From the NCBI GenBank assembly GCA_900239685.1, contig OENT01000257.1, positions 1 through 64,000 on the forward strand: 64,000 nucleotides of DNA. Direction: 5' to 3'. Below are positions 16,059 to 28,429 of this stretch, one piece after another. The notes beneath the pieces are model-generated. The model saw only the letters and a program-made list of their open reading frames with translations. It was not told the DNA's origin and made no database searches. Made by a program: the position numbers and the translations under genes. Source of the DNA: Rotaria macrura (Eukaryota > Rotifera > Eurotatoria > Philodinida > Philodinidae). How positions within the stretch are numbered: position 1 is the stretch's first letter; the number at the start of each line of letters is the position of its first letter.

Positions 16059-16241
16059 TTAGTTTTCTAATGACGCCTTAATGTGCTTTTGCATCTCATT
16101 GAAGGTATTCATCGCTTCAAATAATCTTATAAGTTGTACGTTATTAACTGGATCACTAGTTGAAAAAGAACATTTATAATATGTCAAAGCAACACGATCA
16201 TTTTTCGCCTCGCTCACTTTTGAAAGCAACTCGTTTATTTT
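16059..16241 (-). CDS. possible terminal exon of an unrecognised gene
   Basis: Downstream of an AG acceptor (minus strand, 16242-16243) the frame is open for 60 codons and ends in TAA. It contains KINELLSKVSEAKNDRVALT and ends in MQKHIKASLEN, mixed charged and hydrophobic like a helical or coiled-coil protein. An in-frame-looking stretch KQCEEKLNELKDRIRS lies upstream near 16320-16380, but I could not find a GT donor joining the two, so the model is incomplete and could be a decayed gene. No family recognised. Confidence 0.35.
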   Translation of the reverse strand, partial: KINELLSKVSEAKNDRVALTYYKCSFSTSDPVNNVQLIRLFEAMNTFNEMQKHIKASLEN

Positions 16242-17075
16242 CTATCATTGAAACGAATCTATTGATTAATGTAAATATACTACTTCTTATCTATGCTTTC
16301 TATTGTTAATAATCAGTATCGATCTTATTCTATCTTTTAATTCATTCAATTTTTCTTCGCACTGTTTCTTTATTCAATAAGTTGACACACTCCTACTGAA
16401 CTGGAACATTAATATGTCTTCACAGTTCATAGAATTCTTTTCAAAATGGTATACCTTTGACGTATCAAATTGTATCATTTATTTTTTTTTCATTCATTCT
16501 ATCTGGCCTGAGTGGAATCAGCCATTTTTAATTTTAAGCAGGAAAAAAATTGAGTTCCGGTTCCGGCGGAACCATCTGACTTAGATCTATTTGAAGCACA
16601 CTATTCAGGATAACATAGCATCCAAGGCAAGTTTGTTAGACATTCAGAGGTATGATTTTCATATGAAGAGTATTTGTTTTTCGTGACTTAGAAAATGAGA
16701 TAATCATGTCCATATTTCGTGTCGATCATATACAAAAATATATATCATTAGTAAATATCGAGCTTTCCATTTGATGCATCATACTTCTTATCAATTACGA
16801 TACAAAAGAAATGAAATACTGAGCTATTAATGTGCATTTTTGAGGAAATGAAATGACGAGTTCTTCTTGTGAATGAGTTCGCTGACTTCTTTCAACCAAC
16901 GACAGTACAAATAACTTTCGAACATATGATTATGTGTGATTCAAATGTATTATGCGTTCCCTCGTTTCGTTTAACATATCAAAAGATACATGAGAACATG
17001 ATGGAAGTGAAGTGATAATTATTTTAATGAATTTTTTGCATTACATCATTTAAAAGGAGAAAGCAGGTGATATAT
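16242..17075. other. intergenic, with a short GC-rich hairpin near 16559
   Basis: Apart from the possible upstream exon near 16320-16380, nothing is supported. GGTTCC and GGAACC flank a three-base loop near 16559-16573, a GC-rich hairpin in AT-rich surroundings, which could be the end of a decayed repeat. The right end is the 3' flank of the secreted-protein gene. Confidence 0.35.
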
Positions 17076-17897
17076 TTATGGTTGTAAAAGATTGCCACCG
17101 CTGATGAGTGATTGAATAGATGGGTGTTGAACAGAGGAGAGGATTTGATTGAGCATTGCAGTCAAATCGGGAATGAGACCTTGTAAATGGTTTTCAACGA
17201 ATTCAGTGAGTGGTTTTAAAAACTAAAATACAAATTTAAAGTGCAGTCGAAGAAATGGTTTGATTTTTTTCTTTGATTGTTTTTCTTACGTCAAGACCAA
17301 TTTGTATTTCTGAAACAGCTTTTGTAGCGGCTTGACCAGCACGAACCAATTCAATACGTGCCCAATCGGGTTTTTGGATCCACTAGAACAAAAATTTTAT
17401 ACACATACTTCACATAGAGAGAAAAAAAATATCTAGAAAAACTTACCTCTTGAGCATGGTTGGCAATTTGACCGAAAACTGACAACAATTGTTGATAGAT
17501 TGGTTTAACTTGAGCAAGGAATTCAGCGATAGACTTATTAGAAAGGAAAACAAAATGAAATCGTTTGCTTTCGCCTTTCATCTACTTCTTCAACTGGGTT
17601 ATACTTACTTCACTAAAGTTTCCGTTGATTAAATCAGCCAATGAACGTTTGCCAAGACCGCCGAAAAGACCAGACAAAAGAGTTGAAAGTTGACTTTGGA
17701 GTAAGCTGAGTGCATCTGTATGAAAACAAAAATTTCAAGTGAAAATTAATTCCATGGTAATATCGAATTTACGAACTGTCGTATATTTGGTCAAGTAAAG
17801 GATTGACCAAGTTATCATTGATAAAGTCCATGGTAAAGTCTTGTCCGGCACATAAACCAAGACATAAAAGAGCAGCAATTAATGAGAAGCACTTCAT
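17076..17897 (-). CDS. small secreted helical protein, function unknown
   Basis: Five exons (17777-17897, 17609-17715, 17447-17533, 17290-17382, 17076-17222) sum to 555 nt, 184 aa, all in frame. The protein opens with a clear signal peptide, MKCFSLIAALLCLGLCAG. The mature part of about 165 residues is amphipathic and probably all-helical, for example DALSLLQSQLSTLLSGLFGG, KRSLADLINGNF, EFLAQVKPIYQQLLSVFGQI and a C-terminal half with LKPLTEFVENHLQGLIPDL. It has almost no cysteine after the signal. I do not recognise a family. The pattern loosely recalls lipid-binding or other helical secreted proteins, but that is only a resemblance. Introns are 50-75 bp. The first donor (GTTCGT) is weak. Confidence 0.8.
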
Positions 17898-18398
17898 TGT
17901 ATTATGGATTGATTCTTAGTAGTTAAGCGTAGTCAATAAAATCAAATTTATCGAATAATAATAATATCGTAATACTGAGGATTTATAAGAAACCTTTCAT
18001 CGTAATGAGAAATTTAACATCTGTCTACACCCACGGCTCTCCACCTTCGTTACGATTTCAATGTTCTATTGTGAGACCGTGAAATGTGCAAATATGTTTT
18101 TTTAAAAACAGCTGCATATGATAAAAATAATCAATACTTCGGAATATTTACGTTGGAAGATCTCGACTGTGCATATACACATCGTCGATGAAACAAATGG
18201 GTCAATAAGGGAGTAATGATAAGAAAATTAAATGCGTTCTTGTTCGAAATCTGTTTTTTTTTCCTTGAAAATTATTGCTTTGCTTTACAACAGTGAAAAA
18301 GAACATTATTGGAACTTAAATACTTAATAGATTGCGCATTTTTTTTTCAAAACGATGTCGACTTCATTCGGTATTATTGTGTTCTTTTTTTTTTAAAT

Positions 18399-18890
18399 TT
18401 ATTCATTGTTTTCCTGTTCTATCGACGTCAGTTCTCGATGGGAAAAAATAGCTTTTTCATGTCCATGACTATCGAACAGTTGATTAATACTCCATTGTCG
18501 AGCAGTATTCCACGTTAATAATTTTGTTTTAATCGTCATATATGATTGTTGTTGTTGCACATAAGATTCTGATGATTGATTATGTTCCGATTCGTTGGAT
18601 ATTGTGGTAGGTGTTGCTGTACTTGATAACAATTCAATTGTTGTCATTGACGGAAGAATAAATTTATCTGGAAATGTAAAACGAAGCAACTGATGAGAAT
18701 CGGTGCGTCGTTCAATATACCATCCAGTTAAATCATAGGATTTTTTTGGACTAATATTATCAAGAATAATAACATCACCTAATGGTGAACATCCATTAAA
18801 CATCACTGGACCTTTCGAATGACGACGAAAAACGGTTTTTATTTGTATAAGATCTGCATCATTTTTATATGTGTCCATCATTTTTGTCAT
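18399..18890 (-). CDS. stand-alone lamin tail domain (LTD) protein
   Basis: Single-exon frame of 163 aa. From about residue 27 it matches the Ig-fold tail of nuclear lamins and invertebrate intermediate filaments: KGPVMFNGCSPLGDVIILDN, then DLTGWYIERR, LLRFTFPDKFILPSMT, a Ser/Gln-rich loop of about 35 residues, TKLLTWNTARQWSINQ and LFDSHGHEKAIFSH. The coiled-coil rod that normally precedes this domain is absent from the frame, and I found no rod-like exon upstream on this strand (18900-20300). It may be a true LTD-only protein, a last exon with a distant rod, or a fragment of a duplicated lamin/IF gene. The upstream frame stops shortly before the ATG. Domain identity is fairly secure; completeness is not. 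Confidence 0.7.
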   Translation of the reverse strand: MTKMMDTYKNDADLIQIKTVFRRHSKGPVMFNGCSPLGDVIILDNISPKKSYDLTGWYIERRTDSHQLLRFTFPDKFILPSMTTIELLSSTATPTTISNESEHNQSSESYVQQQQSYMTIKTKLLTWNTARQWSINQLFDSHGHEKAIFSHRELTSIEQENNE

Positions 18891-19461
18891 ATTATTTTTT
18901 AATAGTTTGTCAAATTATTGATTGTCTAGCTGTAAATACGACAGATGTATAAAATAAAAACGAGAAGATATAACGAACTAGTCAAGCGTTGCTGAATGTT
19001 ACGCACATTGAAATCGATTGCCCCATCACACTAATGATTTAAAAAGAAAAAAAACCGACGATGAAGATATGGCGATATAATATGAACAAAGAAAGAGTAG
19101 GCAAGCATAAGAGTGCAGAGTAAAAATTTTAATAACTCAAACGAGTATAATTTTCCAAGGAAGCTGACAGGCGCGTACTTTTTTCTTGTTCTTCTTCTCG
19201 TCCATGGTTCCGTACCTTTTTTTCTCTCCTGATTTTGCTGCTACTTATTACTTTGCAAATCGTTTTCTTTTTGCCATGTATGTAAATTTATTTTACGACA
19301 AAAGAATTTTTTTGCACGGTTCGTGAGACATCATCGTGAATAATTAAAGTTTCTAACAGAAAAATTTTCTCGTTGCATTTCCATCCATTATGATAAAACG
19401 AAGAAGGTCGACGATTGTTGTTTGATTATTGAAGAATCCTGATCAATGTGTGCCACAGAAA

Positions 19462-19706
19462 ATGAAGAAGAAATTTTTTACTGTTCTTATGTTATCCTTC
19501 ATTTTTTTTCAATCTATTATTCAATTACAATGTCAAGTATCTAATTTCTTTCATTACTCTATCCATTAAATCAGCTTGGTGATGTCGTTAGATGGATGGA
19601 ACAAAATTGGTGGCTTGATATACACAGGTGGAGCAAGATGGAAATGACAATGATTTTCATAGTCTGTTGTAATATTGCGAGGTTGAAATTTTCTCTCGCC
19701 TATTAA
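19462..19706 (+). CDS. possible small secreted peptide (two exons)
   Basis: A start codon opens a signal-peptide-like stretch (MKKKFFTVLMLSFIFFQSII, then QLQCQ) at 19462-19536, followed by GTATCT. An AG at 19573-19574 could join a second frame beginning LGDVVRWMEQNWWLDIHRW and ending at TAA 19704-19706. The implied intron is only 38 bp, shorter than most introns in the window. The second part is hydrophobic (MTMIFIVCCNIARL). No family recognised. Confidence 0.3.
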
Positions 19707-21919
19707 GGAAAATAGCATCTTACAAATTGTATATTTTGGTATCACGACTTTCTAAATTGAAGTATCTATCAGATAAAACAGCGAAATGCGAAGAAAATTA
19801 AAATGAAAGAATGAAAAGTCAATTGTCTATTCAATTGTTTTCGATTCACAAAATGGTATACACGACGAATATATACAGTAAAGATATTTTGTAAAAGACC
19901 CACATTTATATTTTGCTCAAAGCCAAATTTTACAAAGAATAACATACGAGAGAATGAAAACACAATACAATTTCCTTACATAAGAATAAAAGCATGTTAT
20001 TTTGTATCTTTTCTAGATAATTTTCATCTGTTGTAAAAGAAATCCATGAGAGAATTTCATTACTGTCTTTGTTTTTGCTGCTTATTGTATCCAACACTAT
20101 TTGTGATTCTTTACAAAAACCAACATATAAACATAGATCGAGACATAAGTTCTTGAAAAATAAACAGTAGGGTAATGATATTGTTAGATTTGTGTTTTTT
20201 CTTGGCAGCCATACAAGAAAGTTCATAAACTATATCATAATTAGGAAATTAATATCGGTAAATGTTACTTTTCAGATGACAAAGAAATCCGGGACAAAAT
20301 GAATTACAGTTGATTGAAATGATGCTGCTTGTGTGTGATGAGTTTGGTAATTTAGCTATTCATTGGTGATATGAGAGTCAAAAAAAAAATGAAAATATGT
20401 GAAAAGCAGCAAATGACACATAATAAACACAATCAGAAGCAATTATAAATTTTTCTTTACGAATACTGTGTGTTAGTATATATTTCTTTGTCTAGTTTTA
20501 GCATTTGAACATAGATTTTCTACCTTATACTCTTCGATAGTTCAGAATAAATAAATCAATGATTCTTGATGCAATTCTGTCTTATTTCAAAAGTTTAAAA
20601 ATAATACTTAGTAGAAGATGTGAGGTCAACTTCAGACAGAAATCAGAAATTATACTTCATTTTCATATTAGAAATCATTGTGAAAAAGACATCAAACGGA
20701 AAGGCAAGCACATATTTAATGGAGAAAATCTTGTCTATATCTCATTACTGACGAATGACAATCGAAAGTTTCATATATGTTAACTTATATTGATAATTGA
20801 TTCAGTTTCATGAAAGATGAGTATCATCGCATGACGTATGACATAATTATATTAAAATTTCACGTTAGTTTCATGGCAAATGGATACCAATAAGTGAATG
20901 CGATGGACATACATCAGGGTTATAAAGAAAATTGGCATGGTTATTGTACATGCCATTAGTATAGAATTGTTTAGATATTTTAAATCAGATTTTCAGAAAT
21001 CTATTTAAAATGGTTTTAGGACTTTTCGCACCTACTCATCATCGACTGCATGCTTTTTAAATCATGGTAGAGTAGCAGTCCATGCAAATATAATTTGAAA
21101 CTGTGAATGATGCGTATTACATGGATATCTCTTTTGATAATTACAGCATGGAAATGAATTGATTGACATACACATGCATGTCTTTTGTTCAGTAGGGAAA
21201 TTATCTTTCCTGCTAATCTTCTGTATAGTTTCGTCTTTTATTTTATTAAAATAAGTTAAAATTTGATTGAACAATGATCCCCATGGACTTGCCGGGTCAC
21301 TTACCAGACTGATGTAAGATGGCTGAGTCGAATTATTATTACAAGAGAATATATTTAAACATAGAAAAATATGAAAACTAAATCAAATATAGTTTTCGAT
21401 TCTATTCGTTCTAATTTAAATAACTTTATGACAACAAGATTTGACCAGAAGCATTGAGTTTTTTCACTTAAAATTGATTGGTTTATCAGTCAGTGAATAT
21501 AAGCCATGATCAAACTTGTTCAATTGAAGATATACTGCCGACGGAGAAGTTTAATGAATCTCGACGCAAAGCGTTTTAAAAGATATTGAACCCTTGACTT
21601 TTTATGAGAATTTTGAGAAAACTTGTAAAATTCACCATTTAGACCAAGAGAGGAGGAATGATTCTCTTGCTATTCGTACTTAAAGAAGAGATCGACCGAG
21701 TGAGCCGAAACTTTAGATATACATGCATCTCGATGAGCCCTATCAATCACACGAACTTTGTCTCAAAATGTTTAGCTTTCGGAATATTATTGATCATTCA
21801 ACACTGGGAAATAGGCATATTTTTGGTGACACTGATCCTTCATACGTTTTATTTTGAAATTAGGTACGGATCTGAAACTTGTAGTGTAAACAGAAGATTT
21901 TAAAAAGTTTCAGCGTTTT
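19707..21919. other. intergenic, no supported gene
   Basis: Scattered frames of 60-98 codons occur on both strands, the longest at 19930-20226 (minus). They lack recognisable domains and convincing splice partners. I treat the region as non-coding. Confidence 0.4.
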
Positions 21920-22632
21920 ATATAATTCTTATCGTTCAGGAGACCATTCACAAAATGATGATATTCACTAGCATCATGACTTGTCGAGTGTTCATTCATC
22001 CAAAATATGGATTGCTGAAAAATAGGGGTTGTGCAGCGTTGAAGGAACTACTGAGTGCTTATGAAAAAATTCGTGTGGAATCTCTGAGAATGGTACTAGG
22101 AAAATGATTGGAAAAAGTGGACCCTTCTCTATACGAAACGCAGCAAAATTTGTTTCCAAATTCTTCTTTTAGATGGGACTGAAGCGTGCCAAATAAAAAT
22201 CTCTACCTAATTCTGGGTAAATAATCATGACAAATCCTGGTGAAAATCCGAGTAGCCTCTGCGATTCTGTGCACGAGCAACGTATTCTGATGAATCCGAA
22301 CTTTCTTTGTTTAATTTTCATAGAAAGCTATAGGTTTCCCTAACATCATTCGTATTGAGCAAAAATAGTGCTGAAAAAATAAAGTAGTAAAGCGAGTTTA
22401 ACGGTTTTTCTTATAGAGAAGCGTCCATTTTTTCCAATCATATCCCTGGCACCGTTTTCAGAGATCCTACACGAATTTTTTCATAACTTTGTAGTACTTA
22501 GTGGTTCCTTGAAAACTACATAAGTCTTTCTTTTAAGCAATTCATATTTTGGATAAATGGACACTCGGAAAGTCCTGATGTTAGTGAATATCATCATTTT
22601 GTGGATAGTCTCCTGAACGATGAGAATTATAT
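21920..22632. mobile_element. diverged inverted-repeat element, arms about 200 bp
   Basis: The segment about 21920-22127 is similar to the reverse complement of about 22420-22632. Anchor matches: TATAATTCTTATCGTTCAGG (left) with TATAATTCTCATCGTTCAGG (right reversed), CACAAAATGATGATATTCAC in both, TATGAAAAAATTCGTGTGGA with TATGAAAAAATTCGTGTAGG, and ATGATTGGAAAAA in both. I estimate roughly 80% identity by eye. The middle (about 22130-22420) is unrelated sequence with no transposase. This is the shape of an old foldback or MITE-like element. Exact ends and target duplication are not visible. Confidence 0.7.
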
Positions 22633-25382
22633 ACGGTACTAAGTTTTATACCAGAGTAATTCCTCAATAGGATAGCCCTTTTTATTAAAATGTCAGCTCT
22701 GCAACATAAGTCGCTCATGAGGTATATCTATGAACAAAACAGCGAAAATGATGATTTTTTTCGTGAATCTCTTGATTTCGATGAAATCAGCAATAATTTA
22801 TTCATTTGAACTGAATTTCTGATAAGTAAATAACCACGTTATTTATTCATAATTATAATCCAATAAGATATACGTTTCGTGAAATATGTCAATCATAAAA
22901 AATCAGAGAAAACATGGTTCGGGGAAAGATATTTCTCTTAGAAAATTTCCTCAATGATTTATGCGTAAAATTCTTGAACGTTTTTCATCTGCCATATATT
23001 CTAATTTGAGAAATATATGACGATCTCGATCGAGCAGCGTCTCTGGGAGTTGATCATAATGAGATTGCTTTTTTTTTATAGTGATTATTAAACATATAAG
23101 AGCAAAGTTGCCTTTTAGAACTTAATCGCGAATAAGACGAATTCTACTACAATGATTATTTCATATGTAATTGATTCATAGCAACGAAATTACTGTGTTT
23201 GATCAGTCACTTGTTACTTTATTATCACAATATGATCGATCTATACGTTTTGACACGAAGCATATAGGTAGTATAAGTTGTAAGAGAACAAAAACTAAAA
23301 CGAAGCATCTATTGGCTGCTACAGTACCCCGAGTGAACTTAAAAATACGACTATTATATAATGCACGTATGACTCGTTAGAAGTATCAATAAAGAGAAGA
23401 ACTAACACTGTAAGTATACAATGTTAAAATTAATTGAAATAAAACATGAAGCTTTCACAAGCATTATTTCTTGGATAGTCTATTCTAAGAAAAAAAAGTT
23501 GTCAGAATGTACAAATCATACGCTAGCTTATAATTATTTGTTTCTCATTATTGAGAAAGTTTGTAATTATACTAAAACATATCCCGCTGTATAGTGTATC
23601 TATTTACAAAGTTCTGACACAAACAGCGCATGAGTAAGATCAACATTCAATATCGATCAGCATGTTTCAACAATATAAGGTCGATGCATTCAACAAAATT
23701 TTGTTTATGAGAAATTGACCATCTTAATGAAACGAAATTTTATAAACAATATGTCTTTTCATTAGTAAAAACTTCAAACTATCAACAATCAAATCAATGA
23801 ATGACTAATTTTCGACGTACTCATTTACACAAACACATTTAAAAGAATTCACTGGCCTGTACGGTGAAATTTTATTAGCCATATATTTACATCAAGTAAA
23901 TGTGTTCGTATGAAATAATTTGATCTGTGATACTAATTGATATGACAATGACTTCTAAAGTAAGAAATTCTATCTTCCATACACTTATTGAACCATGGCA
24001 AGCTTGAAATCGTTTTGCTATGTTGTTCATTAACTTTGAACGATTCGAAAAGGCTCTATCTGTTTACGAATATATTCTACTTGATCAAAAGGATGATGAA
24101 ACAAAAAAAAATGAACTGATTAATCAATGACTATAACGCGTTACAGAGCCTATGTGGATAAGCTTGCCTCTTTTCTAATAAATTCATTAAAGTCCACTCG
24201 AAGCCTTTCTCAATTGGAAAAATCAAGTTGATTCTGTCCAATAAAACATATCTAATTAATTCTTACATACAGATCGATCGAATTTGCAGAGATATTGACT
24301 GATGATTGCGATTACTCACAAGTTATTAGTGCGCCGTTGAAATTCGATCACGTTTGCTATCTGAATTTCCTTCGAGCCTTTGTTTGTATGCAAATGAGTA
24401 TTGAACTTATGGAAAATGACTCTTTTTATTATGTTTCTTGATTTTATGCAACAAGATAAACGTAATTAAGAAAACACACTGTTTATGCGAGTTTTTGAAA
24501 TGGAAAAGAAAAGCGAATATAACAACTAAGATCAACATTATAACAGAATTGAAATGCAATATTTGTCCTCCGTGCGTTCGAAATTCGAAATATCGACTCT
24601 ATTATTACTGAAGATCTATCCACTAATGGACTCAGCCTATAAGTCTTTAAAAACATTCTACTTTTATGCATTGAAGAGAGAAGAATAGTAGCGTTCCAAT
24701 CCACTGTTGTCCTTTGATTAATTGATTGACTCGAAATGAATTATATCATCAGACATACACGTAGTTTTTCCGATCGACATCTATTCGATATCTGATAAAA
24801 GAAGTATAGTGAATGTTATGTACAACGATGTCGCCCTCACATTCCTTCATAAAATGGTTGGTCCAACAACGACGACAAATAGAAAAAATAGTAAACAATA
24901 AATAGAAAATTCTTCAAGAAAAATTGAATTTTTCGAAGTCGACTAGAGTTTATATCAATTCATTGATATTCCATTTTTCATCGAAAGGATAGACTGCATT
25001 GACATGATATCAAATGGAATTTTATAGTATTTTTCTGCATGAATCAAGTTTGCAGCTAAAAAATTGACCTATTCTGCATTCCAAGTGTACCCGTGGAATT
25101 TGAATTTTTATGAGCATATGTAGTAGTGATATTTGTAGCATTCTTAAATTTCAATCTGTATACTATGACTATTTTGTGAATCATATGAAATAGTTTTAAA
25201 AGATCACTTGTACACCTAGTCTATCTATCAAGCGTACATAGATTGAAATCAGAAATCATAGATTCCTATTTTTGCATAACTGTTAGGAATTATTTTGAAA
25301 TAATTACTACCATTTTTTACAAATCTTTTCTAGATTTCTCAATCAATCCAATTAGTAAAGAAGAATATTAAGTACAAAAACA
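22633..25382. other. intergenic, no supported gene
   Basis: AT-rich DNA with short frames only, for example 69 codons at 23171-23380 (plus), without protein signature. The right end is the 5' flank of TUFM; no clear TATA box or splice acceptor is seen directly before its ATG. Confidence 0.4.
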
Positions 25383-28300
25383 ATGTTCTGTGCACGGCAA
25401 CTGACTCCAGCTTACCGCTGTCTGATGAAGGTATATTCTAATGAAATAAAAAAGAAAATAGATTGTCAAATACATCCTTCGACAAAATTATGTGTCGCAG
25501 CTAGATGAAAAGAAACCTTGCTCGGTCAATGTTTGAGGGTCTATATTTGTAATTTATCTCTTATAACAAACTTTGATCTAAGAAAAAAAATCGAAATCGA
25601 CAACTCTCTTACATATTTATCAACAGAATTAATTTTTCGTCGGAAAAAGATATTTCAACAAAAATTGAATTCTGTTTATAGCAACCAATTGCAGATATGT
25701 CTGCAATCAATATATATTTCCGTCGATGTCTTGCTCAAGTTGTAGTTGAGAAGAAGACATTCAAACGTGACAAACCACATATTAATATCGGTACCATTGG
25801 TCATGTTGATCACGGCAAAACAACTCTGACGGCTGCTATTACTCGAAGTAACGACTAAAGAACAACAAGACGAAAAAAAAACTACACTAACCTTGTGTCT
25901 ATGCTTTAAGTTCTTAGCGAAAAAAAATTAGCAAAAGTGAAAAAGTATGAAGATATAGATAATGCACCGGAAGAAAAAAAACGTGGTATCACAATCAATG
26001 CAGCTCATGTTGAATATTCGACAGTCAATCGTCATTATGGCCATGTTGATTGTCCTGGTCACGCTGATTATATTAAAGTATTCGTTTTCAAAAGATAGTA
26101 CGATTGTTGAATATAAAATTTTCTTTTCAGAATATGATCACAGGCTCATCACAAATGGACGGTGCAATACTTGTTGTCGCTGCAACTGATGGTGTGATGC
26201 CACAGACACGTGAACATCTTCTCCTTGCTAAACAAGTCAATAGAAAATTATTTGATGTTCTTGTTATTCATTCTTACTCATCTTTATTTATAGATTGGTA
26301 TAGAAAAAATTGTTGTTTTTATGAATAAAGCCGATGCAGCTGATAAAGAAATGCTTGAATTGGTAGGTTTTCTAATTGTTTATTTTGTTTTTACTCTATT
26401 GTCGTACTCGTTCTTCTCTGTTCTTTTTTCAGGTTGAACTTGAATTACGTGAATTATTAACACAAATTGGCTTTGATGGTGAACATACACCAATCGTATC
26501 TGGTTCAGCATTGTTTGCACTTGAAGTTAGTAGAGATGAAAACGAACGATGACTTTTACTTTTATAATGGATCATGTCATATTCAGGATCGAGAGCCAAC
26601 GTTAGGCAAAGAAACTGTATTAAAACTACTTGAAGCTGTTGATACATACATTCCTGTGCCACCACGCGCTATTGATCAGCCATTTTTATTGCCTGTTGAA
26701 CATGTGTATTCGATACCAAGTTTGTTTTCCTGAACTTAACAATGAATTTCTATGTTGTTTTATCGTTTGTCTTTTTTTTAATCAGACAAAGGTACCATTG
26801 TAACTGGACGTGTTGAACGTGGTAGTGCCAAAAAGGGTGATGCAATTGAAGTCGTTGGACATAATAAAGTCAACAAGGGTATTATCGGTGGTAAGTCATC
26901 GAATGTTCAATAATGCATACTCTATAGTGAATATTCTATTGAAATCTTTTCTCAACATAAAATAGATTTCTGATTCAATTCCCTAAAGCAAGAACAAGAT
27001 AGTAAATAGATTGAAAAAAAGCATGTTGTTTCCGATCTAATGTTTGAACTTTTAATACAATTCATTTCTCATAAGATAGCCATGTTGTAGTATGTGAAAA
27101 ATTCACTCATGTAATTTGAATAGTTCAAGGTTTTTGTTGATACAACACAATAGAACCGTATAGCAGTCAAGGAAAAGAACGGTTTTCTATCAGTTATGTT
27201 GGAATTCTCTAAAATTGAAATATCCAGTAATCAATGAAAAATTTATTATTAATTAGAGACTATGCTCTTGGATAATGTCATTTTGTTTTGTTTTGAGCAC
27301 AGTTTTGGTACATCTATGGAAAGAATAAAATCATCAAAGTAACAAATCACGTCTACACCGAGCATGACGAGCAACGTGAACTATGCATACCAATAAATAG
27401 GGATCGTCTTCCTAATTTATTACTATAGGGCTATTGCTATTTGGTCACACTTTCTGAAAACATTAACTATGATCTTATACAAAGACAGCGGAAAATGAAA
27501 TTGTAATCAAGGTGAAAATTTTCCATTGAGACATCTATTTGTGAGAATAGTGAACTCTTTCAGTTTCTAAATTGGATTTTATTTGCATTTATCACTTAAT
27601 GAGAACTTCATCTATGATAATCGTTACAACAAAGCTAAGTGTTTCGATTGAATCAAAGATACGATTAGTTGCATGCACAATAGTTACTGCTCATACAGAT
27701 GTATATAGTATCGTTTCGAAAGCGGTTGAAATAAAACGATTCAATCATAGTGATAGAGTAAAGAAGAGACTTGAAAAATAAATTTGTTCGATTACATGAG
27801 TTATTCATGATAAATTAAATATTTCATTGAAGGTTTGGAAATGTTTCATCAAACAATCGATCAAGCTTTGCCAGGTGATCAATTAGGTATACTTTTGAAA
27901 AATGTTCGAAAAGAAGATATTCGCCGAGGTGTGTTCGTTGGAAAGCCGGGTTCCTTGAAAATGCATAATAAGTTTGATTGTCAAGTAAGATCGAGATAAT
28001 TCTTAAATACTAGTATTATTAATATTTCGATTTATCGATATTTATTAGACATATTTCTTGTCGAAAGAAGAAGGTGGTCGTGAAGAACCTATTCCGAAAG
28101 AATTTGCATTAACTATGTATTGTCGAACATACGATATTGGTGTCAAAGGTATTGTACCTGAGGGTCGTGAAATGATTATGCCAGGTGAAGATGCAACATT
28201 GACATTATATGCAAGCAAACGAATGGTTTGTTTTTATTTTCTGACGATCACGAAATGAAAATAGTGTTGTGTTCTTTTCTGTCATGGATTTAATTAGGTT

Positions 28301-28429
28301 TTGGAAAAAGGTGCTCGATTTACATTACGTGATGCTGATAATAAGACGGTTGGAACAGGTGTCGTAACTACTATACATCCAGATCCTTCACCGGAAGAAT
28401 TAAAAAAATTTTGGAAACGTGCAGCTTAG
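25383..28429 (+). CDS. TUFM: mitochondrial elongation factor Tu
   Basis: GTPase that delivers aminoacyl-tRNA to the mitochondrial ribosome. Exons: 25383-25430, 25682-25847, 25911-26077, 26131-26235, 26294-26362, 26433-26525, 26587-26719, 26786-26890, 27833-27984, 28049-28225, 28298-28429; 448 aa, close to the family length. G1 is GHVDHGKT, G2 lies in [14 protein letters not shown]3 is DCPGHADY, G4 is NKAD, and the SGSA motif follows. Domain 2 begins [16 protein letters not shown], and domain 3 ends near [19 protein letters not shown]. The N-terminus [16 protein letters not shown] is basic and fits a mitochondrial presequence; an internal Met at 25697 is an alternative start. A 942-bp intron (26891-27832) interrupts the otherwise short-intron gene, and one donor is the uncommon GTCAAT. 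AATAAA follows at 28515-28520. Confidence 0.95.

Noticed and set aside
27572..27781. 69-codon frame inside the long TUFM intron
   Set aside because: No domain; the exons on either side join exactly in frame at the conserved IIGGLEMF segment, so it is intronic.
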